From positions 62,001 to 126,000 of the forward strand of contig NZ_CP045649.1 in NCBI RefSeq assembly GCF_009557055.1: a stretch of 64,000 nucleotides of DNA, written 5' to 3'. Shown here piece after piece: positions 13,165-22,109 of this stretch (position 1 is the first letter of the stretch; the number at the start of each line of letters is the position of its first letter). The notes beneath the pieces were generated by a model. It saw only the letters and a list, made by a program, of their open reading frames with translations. It was not told the origin of the DNA and did no database searches. This stretch comes from Nocardioides sp. dk884 (GTDB lineage Bacteria; Actinomycetota; Actinomycetes; Propionibacteriales; Nocardioidaceae). The position numbers were made by a program, and so were the translations under genes.

Positions 13165-13665
13165 GTGCGACGAGCCTTCCTGCTGACCACCGTCCTCTAT
13201 GCCGCGTCGATAGGGGTCGCCGCCGCCGTGCTGCCCGAGCGGGTGCCGCTGCACTTCACCGGCTCGGGGGAGCCCGACCGATGGGGCTCGCGGACCGAGG
13301 CGGTGCTCACCTTCGGGCTGATCGGCGCGGGGTTGGCGCTGCTCCTGGGCGGCTCGGCCGCGCTGATGGGTCGGCTGCCGCTGCGCTCCGGGATCGTGAA
13401 CCTCCCGCACAAGGAGTGGTGGCTCGCCACCCCCGAGCGCGAGGCGGAGGCGCGGCGCCGGCTGCGCACGGACATGTACGGCCTGGGCGCCGTGACGATG
13501 GCGTTCCTGGTGGGGGTGCTGGGCGTGACGGTGGCGACCGCCCGCAGCGACGACCCGAGCCTGGGCTGGCCGTTCATGGTGGCCGTCGGCGCCTGCGTCG
13601 TCGGGGTGGTGCTCTGGGCGATCTGGGTGAGCGTGGTCCGCTACCGCCCGGTCGAGCGCATGTGA
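13165..13665 (+). CDS. DUF1648-type membrane protein
   Basis: A 166-residue predicted membrane protein with four hydrophobic helices. Its N-terminal part has the DUF1648 signature: PLHFTGSGEPDRWGSRTEA after the first helix, followed by LPLRSGIVNLPHKEWWLATP. Such proteins resemble SdpI-like membrane proteins of unknown function in actinobacteria. It starts at GTG 13,165, divergent from metY. The MBL-fold gene converges on it with 12 bases between. No substrate or partner can be given. Confidence 0.75.
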   Translation: MRRAFLLTTVLYAASIGVAAAVLPERVPLHFTGSGEPDRWGSRTEAVLTFGLIGAGLALLLGGSAALMGRLPLRSGIVNLPHKEWWLATPEREAEARRRLRTDMYGLGAVTMAFLVGVLGVTVATARSDDPSLGWPFMVAVGACVVGVVLWAIWVSVVRYRPVERM

Positions 13666-13677
13666 GCTGAGGCCCGG

Positions 13678-14628
13678 TCAGCTGCCGCCGGGGAGTCCGG
13701 CCCAGGGGTCCTCGCGCCGGAAGGCCGTCGGGAGGTGCAGGGCGACCCCGTCCTCGGCGGCCAGCCGGCCGAGCGCGGCCATCGTCACGTCGAGGTCGTC
13801 CCCGGCGTACGGCAGGGCGCGCAGCGGGTGCCCCAGGGAGCGGAAGAAGTCGTCCCAGTGGGTCAGCACCACGCGGCGCGCGCCGACCGCGCGGACCGTC
13901 TCGGTCCAGTAGTCCTCGAGGTAGCGCTCCGGCTGCACGCCCAGCTGGCCCACGCCGAGGTAGGCGACCTCGGCGCGGTGACCGGCCAGCGCGCCCGGGA
14001 CGAACCCGGCGCTGCCCTGCACCAGTGCGGTGCGACCACTCGCGTGGGCCACCAGGAGCGACCACGCCTCGCCGCAGCGGTACGCCGTCGCCCGCACCGG
14101 CGGCACGACCGGCGCGGTGATCGCCCCGGGGAAGCGGTCCGGCGGGCAGTGCGCGGACTCCACCCAGGTCAGCGTGAAGGCGCCCCAGCCGTGCGGCCGG
14201 CCCGGCGTCACCCGGTGCAGCCGGTCCTGCGGCAGGCCGCCGCCGAGCCCGACGTACGCCGCGCTCGCGCCGCCGGCCAGGACCGCTCCGGTGCGCTGCG
14301 CGACGACCGCGGAGTCGAGGGCGTGGTCGATGTGGGTGTGGACGGGCGCGACCACCGCGAGCCGGTCCACCCCGAGCCGGGCCAGGGCGGCGTCGATGCG
14401 CCGGGGGTCCGGCGCCACCCGCCCCACCCCGACACGCAGCAGCCCGGGCCGGCTGAAGTAGCCGTCGGTCAGCAGCGCGGTCTCCCCGTCGTCGATCAGC
14501 AGCGTGGACACCCCCGCGAAGGTCACCACCGGCCACCCGCCCGGCTCGCCTGACGCGCCGCCCGCGGGCGGGACGTCGAAGCGCGCGGCGTACCGCTGCA
14601 GGTCGGGGCGTCCGGGCTTCAGTCGCAT
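13678..14628 (-). CDS. Metallo-beta-lactamase-fold hydrolase
   Basis: A 316-residue MBL-fold protein. The metal-binding motif is PVHTHIDHALD (HxHxDH), preceded by TLLIDDGETALLTDGYFSRP. Later conserved acids and histidines appear in VLTHWDDFF. UlaG-like MBL hydrolases act on phosphodiester, lactone or similar bonds with two metals, usually Zn; the substrate here is unknown. ACCGTA at 14,637-14,642 (TACGGT on the coding strand) lies eight bases before the ATG. It is transcribed divergently from the acyl-CoA carboxylase operon, whose operator lies between the two starts. Confidence 0.82.
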   Translation of the reverse strand: MRLKPGRPDLQRYAARFDVPPAGGASGEPGGWPVVTFAGVSTLLIDDGETALLTDGYFSRPGLLRVGVGRVAPDPRRIDAALARLGVDRLAVVAPVHTHIDHALDSAVVAQRTGAVLAGGASAAYVGLGGGLPQDRLHRVTPGRPHGWGAFTLTWVESAHCPPDRFPGAITAPVVPPVRATAYRCGEAWSLLVAHASGRTALVQGSAGFVPGALAGHRAEVAYLGVGQLGVQPERYLEDYWTETVRAVGARRVVLTHWDDFFRSLGHPLRALPYAGDDLDVTMAALGRLAAEDGVALHLPTAFRREDPWAGLPGGS

Positions 14629-14670
14629 GGTCGAGGACCGTACGCCGACTCGCGGAGGAGTGGGGGTCGA

Positions 14671-14700
14671 CCGCGAGGTTAACGTTCGCTAACCTCGCGG
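14671..14700. promoter_or_regulatory. Operator palindrome on the acyl-CoA carboxylase promoter
   Basis: CCGCGAGGTTA and TAACCTCGCGG form perfect 11-base arms around an 8-base centre. The inner part GGTTAACGTTCGCTAACC looks like a TetR-type operator. It covers the presumed -10 box TAACCT (14,690-14,695), six bases before the GTG start, so a bound repressor would block a leaderless promoter. Confidence 0.75.
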
Positions 14701-14701
14701 G

Positions 14702-16285
14702 GTGACCGACGACGCACGGCCCGACCTGCGGGCGCTCACCGACCAGCTGCGCGAGCGGCTCGCGACCGCCCGGCGCGGCGGGTCCCAGGCGGCCCGCGAC
14801 AAGCACACCGCGCGCGGCAAGCTGCTGGTGCGCGAGCGGGTGGACCGGCTGCTCGACCCGGGCAGCCCGTTCCTGGAGATCGCCCCGCTCGCGGCGTACG
14901 GCATGTACGGCGCGGAGGGTGAGGAGCACGCGGTGCCCTCGGCCGGCGTGGTCGCGGGGATCGGCCGGGTGTCGGGACGCACCTGCCTGGTGGTCGCCAA
15001 CGACGCGACGGTGAAGGGCGGCACCTACTACCCGCTCACGGTCAAGAAGCACCTGCGCGCGCAGACGATCGCGCTCGAGAACAACCTGCCGTGCCTCTAC
15101 CTCGTCGACTCCGGCGGCGCGTTCCTGCCGATGCAGGACGAGGTCTTCCCCGACCGCGAGCACTTCGGGCGGATCTTCTTCCACCAGGCCCAGCTCTCGG
15201 CGCGCGGCATCCCGCAGGTCGCCGCGGTGATGGGCTCGTGCACCGCGGGCGGCGCCTACGTGCCGGCCATGAGCGACGAGACCGTCATCGTGCGCAACCA
15301 GGGCACGATCTTCCTCGGCGGACCGCCGCTGGTGAAGGCAGCGACCGGCGAGGTCGTCACCGCCGAGGAGCTCGGCGGGGGAGAGGTGCACGCCCGCACC
15401 TCCGGGGTGGTCGACCACCTCGCCGAGGACGACGCCCACGCGCTCGCGATCCTGCGCGGGATCGCGGAGACCTTCCCGGCCCCGGCCACCACGCCGTGGG
15501 AGGTGCGCCCGGTCGAGGAGCCCGCCGAGGACCCCACGACGCTGTACGACGTGGTGCCGACCGACCCGCGCACGCCGTACGACGTGCGCGAGGTGATCCG
15601 CCGGGTGGTGGACGGCAGCCGGTTCTCGGAGTTCAAGCAGCTCTACGGCGAGACCCTGGTCTGCGCGTTCGCGCACGTGTGGGGCCACCCGGTCGGGATC
15701 ATCGCCAACAACGGCGTGCTGTTCAGCGAGTCCGCGCTCAAGGGCGCGCACTTCGTCGAGCTGTGCAACCAGCGCGGCATCCCGCTGGTCTTCCTGCAGA
15801 ACATCTCCGGCTTCATGGTCGGGCGCGAGTACGAGAACCGCGGGATCGCCCGCGACGGCGCCAAGCTGGTCACCGCCGTCGCGTGCAGCGTGGTCCCCAA
15901 GCTCACCGTCGTCATCGGGGGCTCCTTCGGCGCCGGCAACTACGGCATGGCCGGGCGCGCCTACGACCCGCGCTTCTTGTGGATGTGGCCCAACGCCCGG
16001 ATCTCGGTGATGGGCGGCGAGCAGGCCGCCTCGGTGCTGGCCACCGTGCGCCGCGACGGCCTGGAGGCCCGCGGGGAGGAGTGGCCGGTCGAGGCCGAGG
16101 AGGCGTTCAAGGCCCCGATCCGCGAGCAGTACGACGAGCAGGGCTCGGCGTACTACTCCACCGCCCGGCTCTGGGACGACGGCATCATCGACCCCGCCGA
16201 CACCCGCCGGGTGCTCGGCCTCGCCCTGGCGACGACCGCGCACGCCCCGGTCCCGGCGCCCTCCTACGGCATCTTCCGGATGTGA
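14702..16285 (+). CDS. Acyl-CoA carboxylase carboxyltransferase (beta) subunit, probably methylcrotonyl-CoA carboxylase
   Basis: A 527-residue carboxyltransferase that moves carboxyl from biotin to an acyl-CoA. Crotonase-like CT features are present: [18 protein letters not shown] at the N-terminus, [32 protein letters not shown], and in the C-terminal half [22 protein letters not shown] and [20 protein letters not shown]. The last two motifs favour methylcrotonyl-CoA over acetyl- or propionyl-CoA carboxylase. With the next two genes it forms a leucine-degradation set: this subunit, the biotin-carrying alpha subunit and HMG-CoA lyase. It starts at GTG 14,702, directly beyond the operator palindrome. 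Confidence 0.9.
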   Translation: MTDDARPDLRALTDQLRERLATARRGGSQAARDKHTARGKLLVRERVDRLLDPGSPFLEIAPLAAYGMYGAEGEEHAVPSAGVVAGIGRVSGRTCLVVANDATVKGGTYYPLTVKKHLRAQTIALENNLPCLYLVDSGGAFLPMQDEVFPDREHFGRIFFHQAQLSARGIPQVAAVMGSCTAGGAYVPAMSDETVIVRNQGTIFLGGPPLVKAATGEVVTAEELGGGEVHARTSGVVDHLAEDDAHALAILRGIAETFPAPATTPWEVRPVEEPAEDPTTLYDVVPTDPRTPYDVREVIRRVVDGSRFSEFKQLYGETLVCAFAHVWGHPVGIIANNGVLFSESALKGAHFVELCNQRGIPLVFLQNISGFMVGREYENRGIARDGAKLVTAVACSVVPKLTVVIGGSFGAGNYGMAGRAYDPRFLWMWPNARISVMGGEQAASVLATVRRDGLEARGEEWPVEAEEAFKAPIREQYDEQGSAYYSTARLWDDGIIDPADTRRVLGLALATTAHAPVPAPSYGIFRM

Positions 16286-16289
16286 GCAG

Positions 16290-18239
16290 ATGAGGACCTT
16301 GACCCGCCGAGCCGCGCCGATCCGCACCCTGCTTATCGCCAACCGCGGCGAGATCGCGCTGCGCGTCATGCGCACCGCGCGCGCCCTCGGGATCCGCACC
16401 GTCGCGATCTTCACCGACCTCGACGTCGAGGCGCCGCACGTGCGCGCGGCCACCGACGCGGTCCGGGTGAGCAGCTACCTCGACGTCGACGCGGTCGTGA
16501 GCGCGGCTCGGGTCAGCGGCGCCGACGCCGTGCACCCCGGCTACGGCTTCCTCTCCGAGCGCGCCGAGCTGGCCCGCGCCCTCGACGCCGCCGGGATCCG
16601 CCTGGTCGGCCCGAGCGCAGAGGTCATCGACCTGATGGGCCGCAAGGACGCCGCCCGCGAGGTCGCGCTCGCCGCGGGCGTCCCGGTCGTCCCCCAGGGC
16701 GAGCCGGGCAGCCCCGGCGGTTACCCGGTCCTGGTCAAGGCCGCCTCGGGCGGCGGCGGCAAGGGCATGCGGATCGTCCGCACCCCCGAGGAGTACGACG
16801 CCGCGGTGGCCGCCGCGAAGCGCGAGGCGCTGGCGGCGTTCGGCGACGACACCCTGCTGGTGGAGCGGTACGTCGAGCACGGCCGGCACCTGGAGGTGCA
16901 GGTCCTCGCCGACGCGCACGGGAACGTGCTCCACCTCTTCGAGCGCGACTGCTCCACCCAGCGCCGGCACCAGAAGGTGCTGGAGGAGGCCCCCGGGCCG
17001 ACCGTCGACCCGTTCCTGCGGCACCGGCTGACCACGGCGGCCGTCGAGCTGGCCCGCCAGGTCGGCTACGTCGGCGCCGGCACCGTGGAGTTCCTCCTCG
17101 ACGCCGACACCGGCGAGTTCTACTTCCTGGAGATGAACACCCGGCTCCAGGTCGAGCACCCGGTCACCGAGGCGGTCACCGGGATCGACCTGGTCGCAAT
17201 GCAGCTGCGGGTCGCGTCCGGGGAGGAGCTGGACTACACCCAGGACCAGTTCGTGATGGGCATCCACGGCCACGCCATCGAGGCCCGGGTGTACGCCGAG
17301 GACGCGTTCGGCGGCTTCCTGCCGCAGGCCGGCACCGCCTCGATCGTGCGCTGGCCCGGCCCGCCGGAGGCGGAGACCTCCGCGGAGGCCACGACCGTCC
17401 GGGTGCACCACGCGCTGGAGAGCGGGCAGGTGGTCTCCACGGCGTACGACCCGATGCTCGGCAAGGTGATCGTGCACGGGCCGGACCGCGAGTCGGCCCG
17501 CCTCGCGCTCCTCGACGCCCTGGCCGGCACGGCGGTCCTGGGGCTCACCACCAACACCGGCTTCCTGCATGCCCTGGTCGCGAGCGAGGAGTTCCGCGAC
17601 GCGACCATCGACACCGCCTGGCTGGACACCGCCGAGGTCCCCGCGCCCTCGCCCGACCTGCCCCGGGTGATGGCGGCCTGGGTGGCCGCGATGCTGATCG
17701 CCGGCGAGGCGGACGCGGATGGGCTGGCCGACCCGTTCCGGGCCGACGGCTGGCGTTCGGCCGGCGAGCCCGCCCCGGTGCGGATCGAGCTGGACCGCCC
17801 GGTGCTCGTGGACCGGGCCCGCGGCACCGTCGACCGCGTACCCGTCCAGCAGCACTCGGCCGCCGACCACGTCCTGGTGCTCAGCATCGACGGGCGCCGG
17901 CACCGTGCGGTGGTCGACGTGCAGCCGCACCTCGCCGAGGTCGTCCACCTCGGCCAGCGCTTCGTGTTCCGCCGTCCCGACGTCCTCGCCGACCACGGGC
18001 CGGTCGTCGGCGACGGCACCGTCCTCGCCCCGATGCCCGGCACCGTGCTCGAGGTGAGCGTCGCGATCGGCGACGAGGTCGCCGAGGGCCAGGCACTGGG
18101 CATGATGGAGGCGATGAAGATGGAGCTGACCCTGCGCGCGCCGTTCGCCGGCACCCTTGCCGCGGTCGACGCGGTCGCCGGCGCGCAGGTCCCGCTCGGG
18201 ACAGCGTTGTTCCACGTGGAACCAGCGGGACAGGAGTGA
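16290..18239 (+). CDS. Acyl-CoA carboxylase alpha subunit (biotin carboxylase plus BCCP)
   Basis: A 649-residue protein with an ATP-dependent biotin carboxylase domain (residues 1 to about 450) and a C-terminal biotinyl carrier. Motifs: TLLIANRGEIALRVMRTA, DAVHPGYGFLSERAELA, KAASGGGGKGMRIV for ATP binding, EMNTRLQVEHPVTEAVTGID, and MMEAMKMELTL with the biotinylated lysine at about 610. It carboxylates biotin, then works with the beta subunit encoded four bases upstream. The linker between the domains is typical of methylcrotonyl-CoA carboxylase alpha chains. It is clearly in one operon with its neighbours. Confidence 0.93.
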   Translation: MRTLTRRAAPIRTLLIANRGEIALRVMRTARALGIRTVAIFTDLDVEAPHVRAATDAVRVSSYLDVDAVVSAARVSGADAVHPGYGFLSERAELARALDAAGIRLVGPSAEVIDLMGRKDAAREVALAAGVPVVPQGEPGSPGGYPVLVKAASGGGGKGMRIVRTPEEYDAAVAAAKREALAAFGDDTLLVERYVEHGRHLEVQVLADAHGNVLHLFERDCSTQRRHQKVLEEAPGPTVDPFLRHRLTTAAVELARQVGYVGAGTVEFLLDADTGEFYFLEMNTRLQVEHPVTEAVTGIDLVAMQLRVASGEELDYTQDQFVMGIHGHAIEARVYAEDAFGGFLPQAGTASIVRWPGPPEAETSAEATTVRVHHALESGQVVSTAYDPMLGKVIVHGPDRESARLALLDALAGTAVLGLTTNTGFLHALVASEEFRDATIDTAWLDTAEVPAPSPDLPRVMAAWVAAMLIAGEADADGLADPFRADGWRSAGEPAPVRIELDRPVLVDRARGTVDRVPVQQHSAADHVLVLSIDGRRHRAVVDVQPHLAEVVHLGQRFVFRRPDVLADHGPVVGDGTVLAPMPGTVLEVSVAIGDEVAEGQALGMMEAMKMELTLRAPFAGTLAAVDAVAGAQVPLGTALFHVEPAGQE

Positions 18240-18246
18240 CACACCC

Positions 18247-19194
18247 ATGACGAGCCTGCCGATGACCGTGCGCGATCCCGCGCTGCCCGAGCGGGTGACG
18301 ATCTGGGAGGTCGGCCCGCGCGACGGGCTGCAGAACGAGTCCGCGCTCGTGCCGACCGAGGTCAAGGCGGAGTTCTGCCGCCGCCTGCTCGCCGCGGGTC
18401 TGCCCGTCGTCGAGGCGACCAGCTTCGTGCACCCGCGCTGGGTGCCGCAGCTGGCCGACGCCGCCGACCTGTTGACCGCGCTCGCCGCCGAGCTCGGCGA
18501 GCCCGCCCGCGACCTGCCGGTGCTGGTGCCCAACGAGCGCGGCCTGGACCGGGCGCTGGAGCTGGGCTGTCGCCACGTCGCGATCTTCGGCTCGGCCACC
18601 GAGACCTTCGCCCAGCGCAACCTCAACCGCTCGCTGGAGGGTCAGCTGGCGATGTTCGCGCCGACCGTACGCCGCGCGAAGGACGCCGGCCTGGAGGTCC
18701 GCGGCTACGTCTCGATGTGCTTCGGCGACCCCTGGGAGGGGCCGGTGCCGATCGAGCAGGTCGTCACCGTGGGACGCCGGCTGCTCGAGCTCGGCGCCGA
18801 CCGGCTCAGCATCGGCGACACCATCGGCGTCGGCACCGCCGCCCACGTCACCGCGCTGGTGGAGGCGTTCGGCGCGGCCGGCCTACCGGTCGAGCGGCTC
18901 GCGATGCACTTCCACGACACCTACGGACAGGCCCTCGCCAACGCCCACGCGGCGCTGCGCGCGGGGGTCACCACGCTGGACGCCAGCGCCGGCGGACTGG
19001 GCGGCTGCCCCTACGCGCACAGCGCCACCGGCAACCTCGCCACCGAGGACCTGGTGTGGCTGCTGGACGGGCTCGGGATCGAGCACGGGGTGGACCTCGA
19101 GGCCCTCGTCGCGACCAGCACCTGGATGGCTGCGCACCTGGGCCGACCGAGCCCGTCGGCCGTCGTACGGGCACTGGCACAATCATCTGCGTGA
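18247..19194 (+). CDS. Hydroxymethylglutaryl-CoA lyase
   Basis: A 315-residue HMGL-like TIM barrel enzyme cleaving HMG-CoA to acetoacetate and acetyl-CoA, the last step of leucine breakdown. It has VTIWEVGPRDGLQNE near residue 17, VEATSFVHPRWVPQLAD, GYVSMCFGDPWEG, MHFHDTYGQALAN, and the signature TLDASAGGLGGCPYA with the active-site loop cysteine. It begins seven bases after the alpha subunit gene. Isovaleryl-CoA dehydrogenase and methylglutaconyl-CoA hydratase are not in the window, so those steps must be encoded elsewhere. Confidence 0.93.
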   Translation: MTSLPMTVRDPALPERVTIWEVGPRDGLQNESALVPTEVKAEFCRRLLAAGLPVVEATSFVHPRWVPQLADAADLLTALAAELGEPARDLPVLVPNERGLDRALELGCRHVAIFGSATETFAQRNLNRSLEGQLAMFAPTVRRAKDAGLEVRGYVSMCFGDPWEGPVPIEQVVTVGRRLLELGADRLSIGDTIGVGTAAHVTALVEAFGAAGLPVERLAMHFHDTYGQALANAHAALRAGVTTLDASAGGLGGCPYAHSATGNLATEDLVWLLDGLGIEHGVDLEALVATSTWMAAHLGRPSPSAVVRALAQSSA

Positions 19195-20300
19195 GCTCCC
19201 CGAAACGCCGCGTCTACCTGCACATCGGCGCACCGAAGACGGGGACGACCTACCTCCAGCGGCGGCTCGGGGCCAATGCGCGCTCGCTGGCGGGTCATGG
19301 CGTCTACGTCCCCGGCCGAGGCCCGTTCGTGCGCCCGGACATCTTCCACTTCCGCGCCGCCCTCGACCTGCTGGAGCAGGACTGGGGCGGACCGCCCGGA
19401 CACGCCTCTGGCAACTGGGACGCGCTGGTGCAGCGGGTGCGCCGCCACAGCGGCTCCGTGGTGATCAGTCACGAGATCCTCGCGCCGGCCAGCGCCGACA
19501 AGATCGCCAAGGCCAAGCGCGAGCTGGGCGCCGGCGGCGCGGAGATCCACATCGTCTACTCCGCACGCGACCTGGCCCGGCAGCTGCCGGCGGCCTGGCA
19601 GGAGAGCATCAAGCAGGGACACGCGTGGCGCTTCGGGCGGTTCCTGAAGAACTATCGCGAGGGTCGTCCGTTCTTCGCGCAGGCCTTTGACCTGCCTGCG
19701 GTGCTCAACAGCTGGTCGGCGGGGCTGCCACCCGAGCAGGTGCACGTCGTGACCGTGCCGCAGCGCGACGCCGTCCTCGCGCCCGGCGACGACCTCTGGG
19801 GCCGCTACTGCCGGGCCTTCGGGATCAACCCGTCCTGGGCGCCGCGCGACCCCGAGCAGCGCAACGAGTCCCTCGGCATCGCCGAGACCCAGGTGCTGCG
19901 CCGCATCAACAAGCGCATGGGTATCGCGACCCGTCGCGAGTACGACCACGACCGGCTGGTGCGCGAGCTGGTCGCGCAGGACAACTTCGTGCACCGCGAG
20001 TCCCAGCCGGTGCGTCTGGGCCCGCAGCACTTCGACTGGGTCGAGCAGGCCAGCGAGCGCTGGATCGAGTGGATCGAGGCCAGCGGCGTCGACGTGATCG
20101 GCGACGTCGAGGACCTGCGCCCGGTGCGGCCCGCGGAGGGCGCGCGCTGGCGCAACCCCGACAAGCCGCGCTACCGCGAGGAGCTCGACGCCGCCCTGGA
20201 GGCGGTGCTGGTGCTCACCGAGGAGGCGGTACGCCGTACCGATCCGTCCCGGCGGCTGCCGGGCCGGATCAAGCTGCAGGCGGAGAAGCTGCGCGACTGA
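19191..20300 (+). CDS. Sulfotransferase-like protein
   Basis: A 369-residue protein whose N-terminus RVYLHIGAPKTGTTYLQRRL matches the PAPS 5'-phosphosulfate-binding loop of sulfotransferases. IVYSARDLARQLPAAWQE resembles the 3'-phosphate-binding region. The acceptor is unknown. Similar single genes occur in actinobacteria and may modify cell-surface glycans or lipids. The GTG start overlaps the HMG-CoA lyase stop by four bases, so it is co-translated with the leucine operon although the functional link is not evident. The C-terminal end is basic (RRLPGRIKLQAEKLRD). Confidence 0.65.
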   Translation: MSSPKRRVYLHIGAPKTGTTYLQRRLGANARSLAGHGVYVPGRGPFVRPDIFHFRAALDLLEQDWGGPPGHASGNWDALVQRVRRHSGSVVISHEILAPASADKIAKAKRELGAGGAEIHIVYSARDLARQLPAAWQESIKQGHAWRFGRFLKNYREGRPFFAQAFDLPAVLNSWSAGLPPEQVHVVTVPQRDAVLAPGDDLWGRYCRAFGINPSWAPRDPEQRNESLGIAETQVLRRINKRMGIATRREYDHDRLVRELVAQDNFVHRESQPVRLGPQHFDWVEQASERWIEWIEASGVDVIGDVEDLRPVRPAEGARWRNPDKPRYREELDAALEAVLVLTEEAVRRTDPSRRLPGRIKLQAEKLRD

Positions 20301-20349
20301 GGCGGTCTGGGCGCGGGGTCTGGGCCGCGGGCCTGGGTCGCTCCGGTGT

Positions 20350-20418
20350 TTTTCCGCGCAATTGCGCGGAAAAGTACCGGTTTGGGGCGGAATCGGGTGC
20401 TTTTCGGCGCAATTGCGC
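20350..20418. repeat. Two palindromes centred on GCGCAATTGCGC
   Basis: A perfect 24-base palindrome spans 20,350-20,373 (TTTTCC arms around GCGCAATTGC) and a second with a 12-base perfect core lies at 20,407-20,418. They sit between two convergent genes and could act as a bidirectional terminator. The core matches the sequence at both edges of the IS30 element at 46,981 and 48,357. Confidence 0.75.
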
Positions 20419-20458
20419 AGTTATGCGCACCAGCCAGCCGCGACAGAGCGCGACGCGG

Positions 20459-21160
20459 TCAGCTGCGGGAGCCGCCCCGGCGGGCCAGCAGCTCGCTCGC
20501 GGCGTACCGCCCCACGCGCCAGGTGGCGTAGCCGTCGGCGCTGAGACCGACCAGGCCGCCGACGACCGGGACCCGGCGCCCGACGGTGGTGGCCAGTCGC
20601 TTGCCGGCGATGCCGGTGATGATGGCGGCGGCGACCTCGGCGGCGATCACCCGGTCGAGGTCCGGGTCGTGCACGGGCGCGGTCGCCAGTGCCATCGGCG
20701 GTGCGGGCAGCTTGCGCTGGCCGACCAGCTTGTCGACCTCCTCGCCGCCGATCAGGCAGGTGATCACCGCGTTGCGTACCCGCGGGTCCTCGAGGTCGTG
20801 GCCGCGCAGGTGGGCGATGACCGCGATCATCCGGCACTGCACGAGCGCCAGGCCGGCGACGTTGGCGGGGATCGCGACCGCGGCGGTCACCAGGCCGCCC
20901 ACGTTGGTCAGGAAGCCCTGCGCGCCGGCGTAGCGGACGTGGTCGTCGATCACCGAGCGGACCGCCTTCTCGACGTCGCCGTCCTTCCCCTCGAGGGCGG
21001 TCTGCGCCGCGCGCGCGGCGCCCGGCAGCGGGCCGGCGCCCTGGATCGCCCGCTGCAGCGCCTCGCGCACGAACGACGCGGTCAGCCCCGGTGCGGCGCT
21101 GAGCGCGCGGGGGCCGAGCTGGCGGCCCAGCGTCATCGCCATCGACTTCTTCATCCCCAT
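20459..21160 (-). CDS. EcsC-family protein
   Basis: A 233-residue protein with the EcsC-family hydrophobic core: GFLTNVGGLVTAAVAIPA, NVAGLALVQCRMIAVIAHL, then RGHDLEDPRVRNAVITCLIG. The C-terminal part has TGIAGKRLATTVGRRVPVVG. EcsC is named from the Bacillus Ecs cluster, but the molecular role of the family is unknown; membrane association is likely. It is transcribed divergently from aat, with 55 bases between starts. Confidence 0.82.
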   Translation of the reverse strand: MGMKKSMAMTLGRQLGPRALSAAPGLTASFVREALQRAIQGAGPLPGAARAAQTALEGKDGDVEKAVRSVIDDHVRYAGAQGFLTNVGGLVTAAVAIPANVAGLALVQCRMIAVIAHLRGHDLEDPRVRNAVITCLIGGEEVDKLVGQRKLPAPPMALATAPVHDPDLDRVIAAEVAAAIITGIAGKRLATTVGRRVPVVGGLVGLSADGYATWRVGRYAASELLARRGGSRS

Positions 21161-21203
21161 GTCGCACCCATGCCCGCGATCCTACGAAGACGGCGGTGAG
21201 CAG

Positions 21204-21209
21204 TACCGT
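21204..21209 (+). promoter_or_regulatory. -10 box TACCGT that fixes the aat start
   Basis: TACCGT lies six bases before GTG 21,216, the leaderless spacing used across the window. It supports that GTG over the in-frame ATG at 21,159. Confidence 0.55.
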
Positions 21210-21215
21210 CGCTGC

Positions 21216-21902
21216 GTGCCCGTCGAACCGCCCCCCACCGCGTGGACCTTCCCGGACCCCGAGCGGTTCGACCCCGACGACGACCTGGTCGGGGTCGGTG
21301 CCGACCTCGACGCGGGCACGCTGCTGGCGGCGTACCGGCGCGGGCTGTTCCCGATGCCGGGCTCGCGGCGCGACCCGATGTACTGGTTCAGCCCGGTGCA
21401 GCGCGGCGTGCTCCCGCTCGACGGGCTGAAGGTGTCGCGGTCCCTGCGCCGCTCGGTGCGCGACCTGGAGATCCGCGTCGACACGGCGTTCGCCGAGGTG
21501 CTGGCGGCGTGCGCCGACCCGAGCCGCCCGGGCGCCTGGATCGACCGGCGGATCCGGGCGGCGTACACCCGGCTGCACGAGCTGGGCTGGGCGCACTCGG
21601 TCGAGACCTGGCGCGAGGGCCGCCTGGTCGGTGGGCTGTACGGCGTGGCGATCGGCGGGCTGTTCGCCGGGGAGTCGATGTTCCACCGCGAGCGCGACGC
21701 CTCCAAGGTGGCGCTGGTCGGCCTGGTCGACCTGCTGCGCGACGAGCACGCCGACGAGCGGGTGCTCGACGTGCAGTGGCAGACCCCGCACCTCGCCTCC
21801 CTCGGCGTGGTAGAGGTCCCGCGCGCGGCGTACCTCTCGCGGCTCGCCGCGACGCTGGAGGTGCCGCTGCCCGCAGCGTTCGACGACGGCGAGCGGTCCT
21901 AA
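21216..21902 (+). CDS. aat: Leucyl/phenylalanyl-tRNA--protein transferase
   Basis: A 228-residue enzyme that adds Leu or Phe from tRNA to proteins with N-terminal Arg or Lys, marking them for ClpS-dependent degradation in the N-end rule pathway. Family motifs: FPDPERFDPDDDLVGVGADL, AYRRGLFPMP, MYWFSPVQRGVLPLDG, SVETWREGRLVGGLYGVAIG, FAGESMFHRERDASKVAL and DVQWQTPHLASLGVVEVPR. Length matches the family. Its last 45 bases are duplicated at 23,681 beyond a 1.8-kb insertion, so the original neighbour on the right was the rhodanese gene. Confidence 0.95.
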   Translation: MPVEPPPTAWTFPDPERFDPDDDLVGVGADLDAGTLLAAYRRGLFPMPGSRRDPMYWFSPVQRGVLPLDGLKVSRSLRRSVRDLEIRVDTAFAEVLAACADPSRPGAWIDRRIRAAYTRLHELGWAHSVETWREGRLVGGLYGVAIGGLFAGESMFHRERDASKVALVGLVDLLRDEHADERVLDVQWQTPHLASLGVVEVPRAAYLSRLAATLEVPLPAAFDDGERS

Positions 21903-21930
21903 GACCGCGCTCGGACCACCTGCCTGGCCG
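21853..21930. repeat. Left copy of the duplicated aat/rhodanese junction
   Basis: Contains the intact 3' end of aat (from CGCTGGAGGTGCCGCTGCCC) followed by a degraded version of the 3' end of the rhodanese gene (GGACCACCTGCCTGGCC). It forms an imperfect direct repeat with 23,681-23,773. Confidence 0.75.
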
Positions 21931-22109
21931 GCACCACCGCCTCCACAATCGGCGTTGGCGCGGTCCATCCACGTTTGCGTAAGTGCGGCGGGCGAGCCCC
22001 GGATCAAGCGATTCCCAGCAATGGCGTCATCGGACGGTCCTTTTCAGTGCCACGGCCCCGAACTACCCAAGTTAAGGGTTGCGGACACGCTCAGGTACCG
22101 TCCGCCGCT

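Noticed and set aside
21159..21215. ATG 21,159 as the start of aat
   Set aside because: The 19 extra residues lack family similarity, and TACCGT is placed six bases before GTG 21,216.
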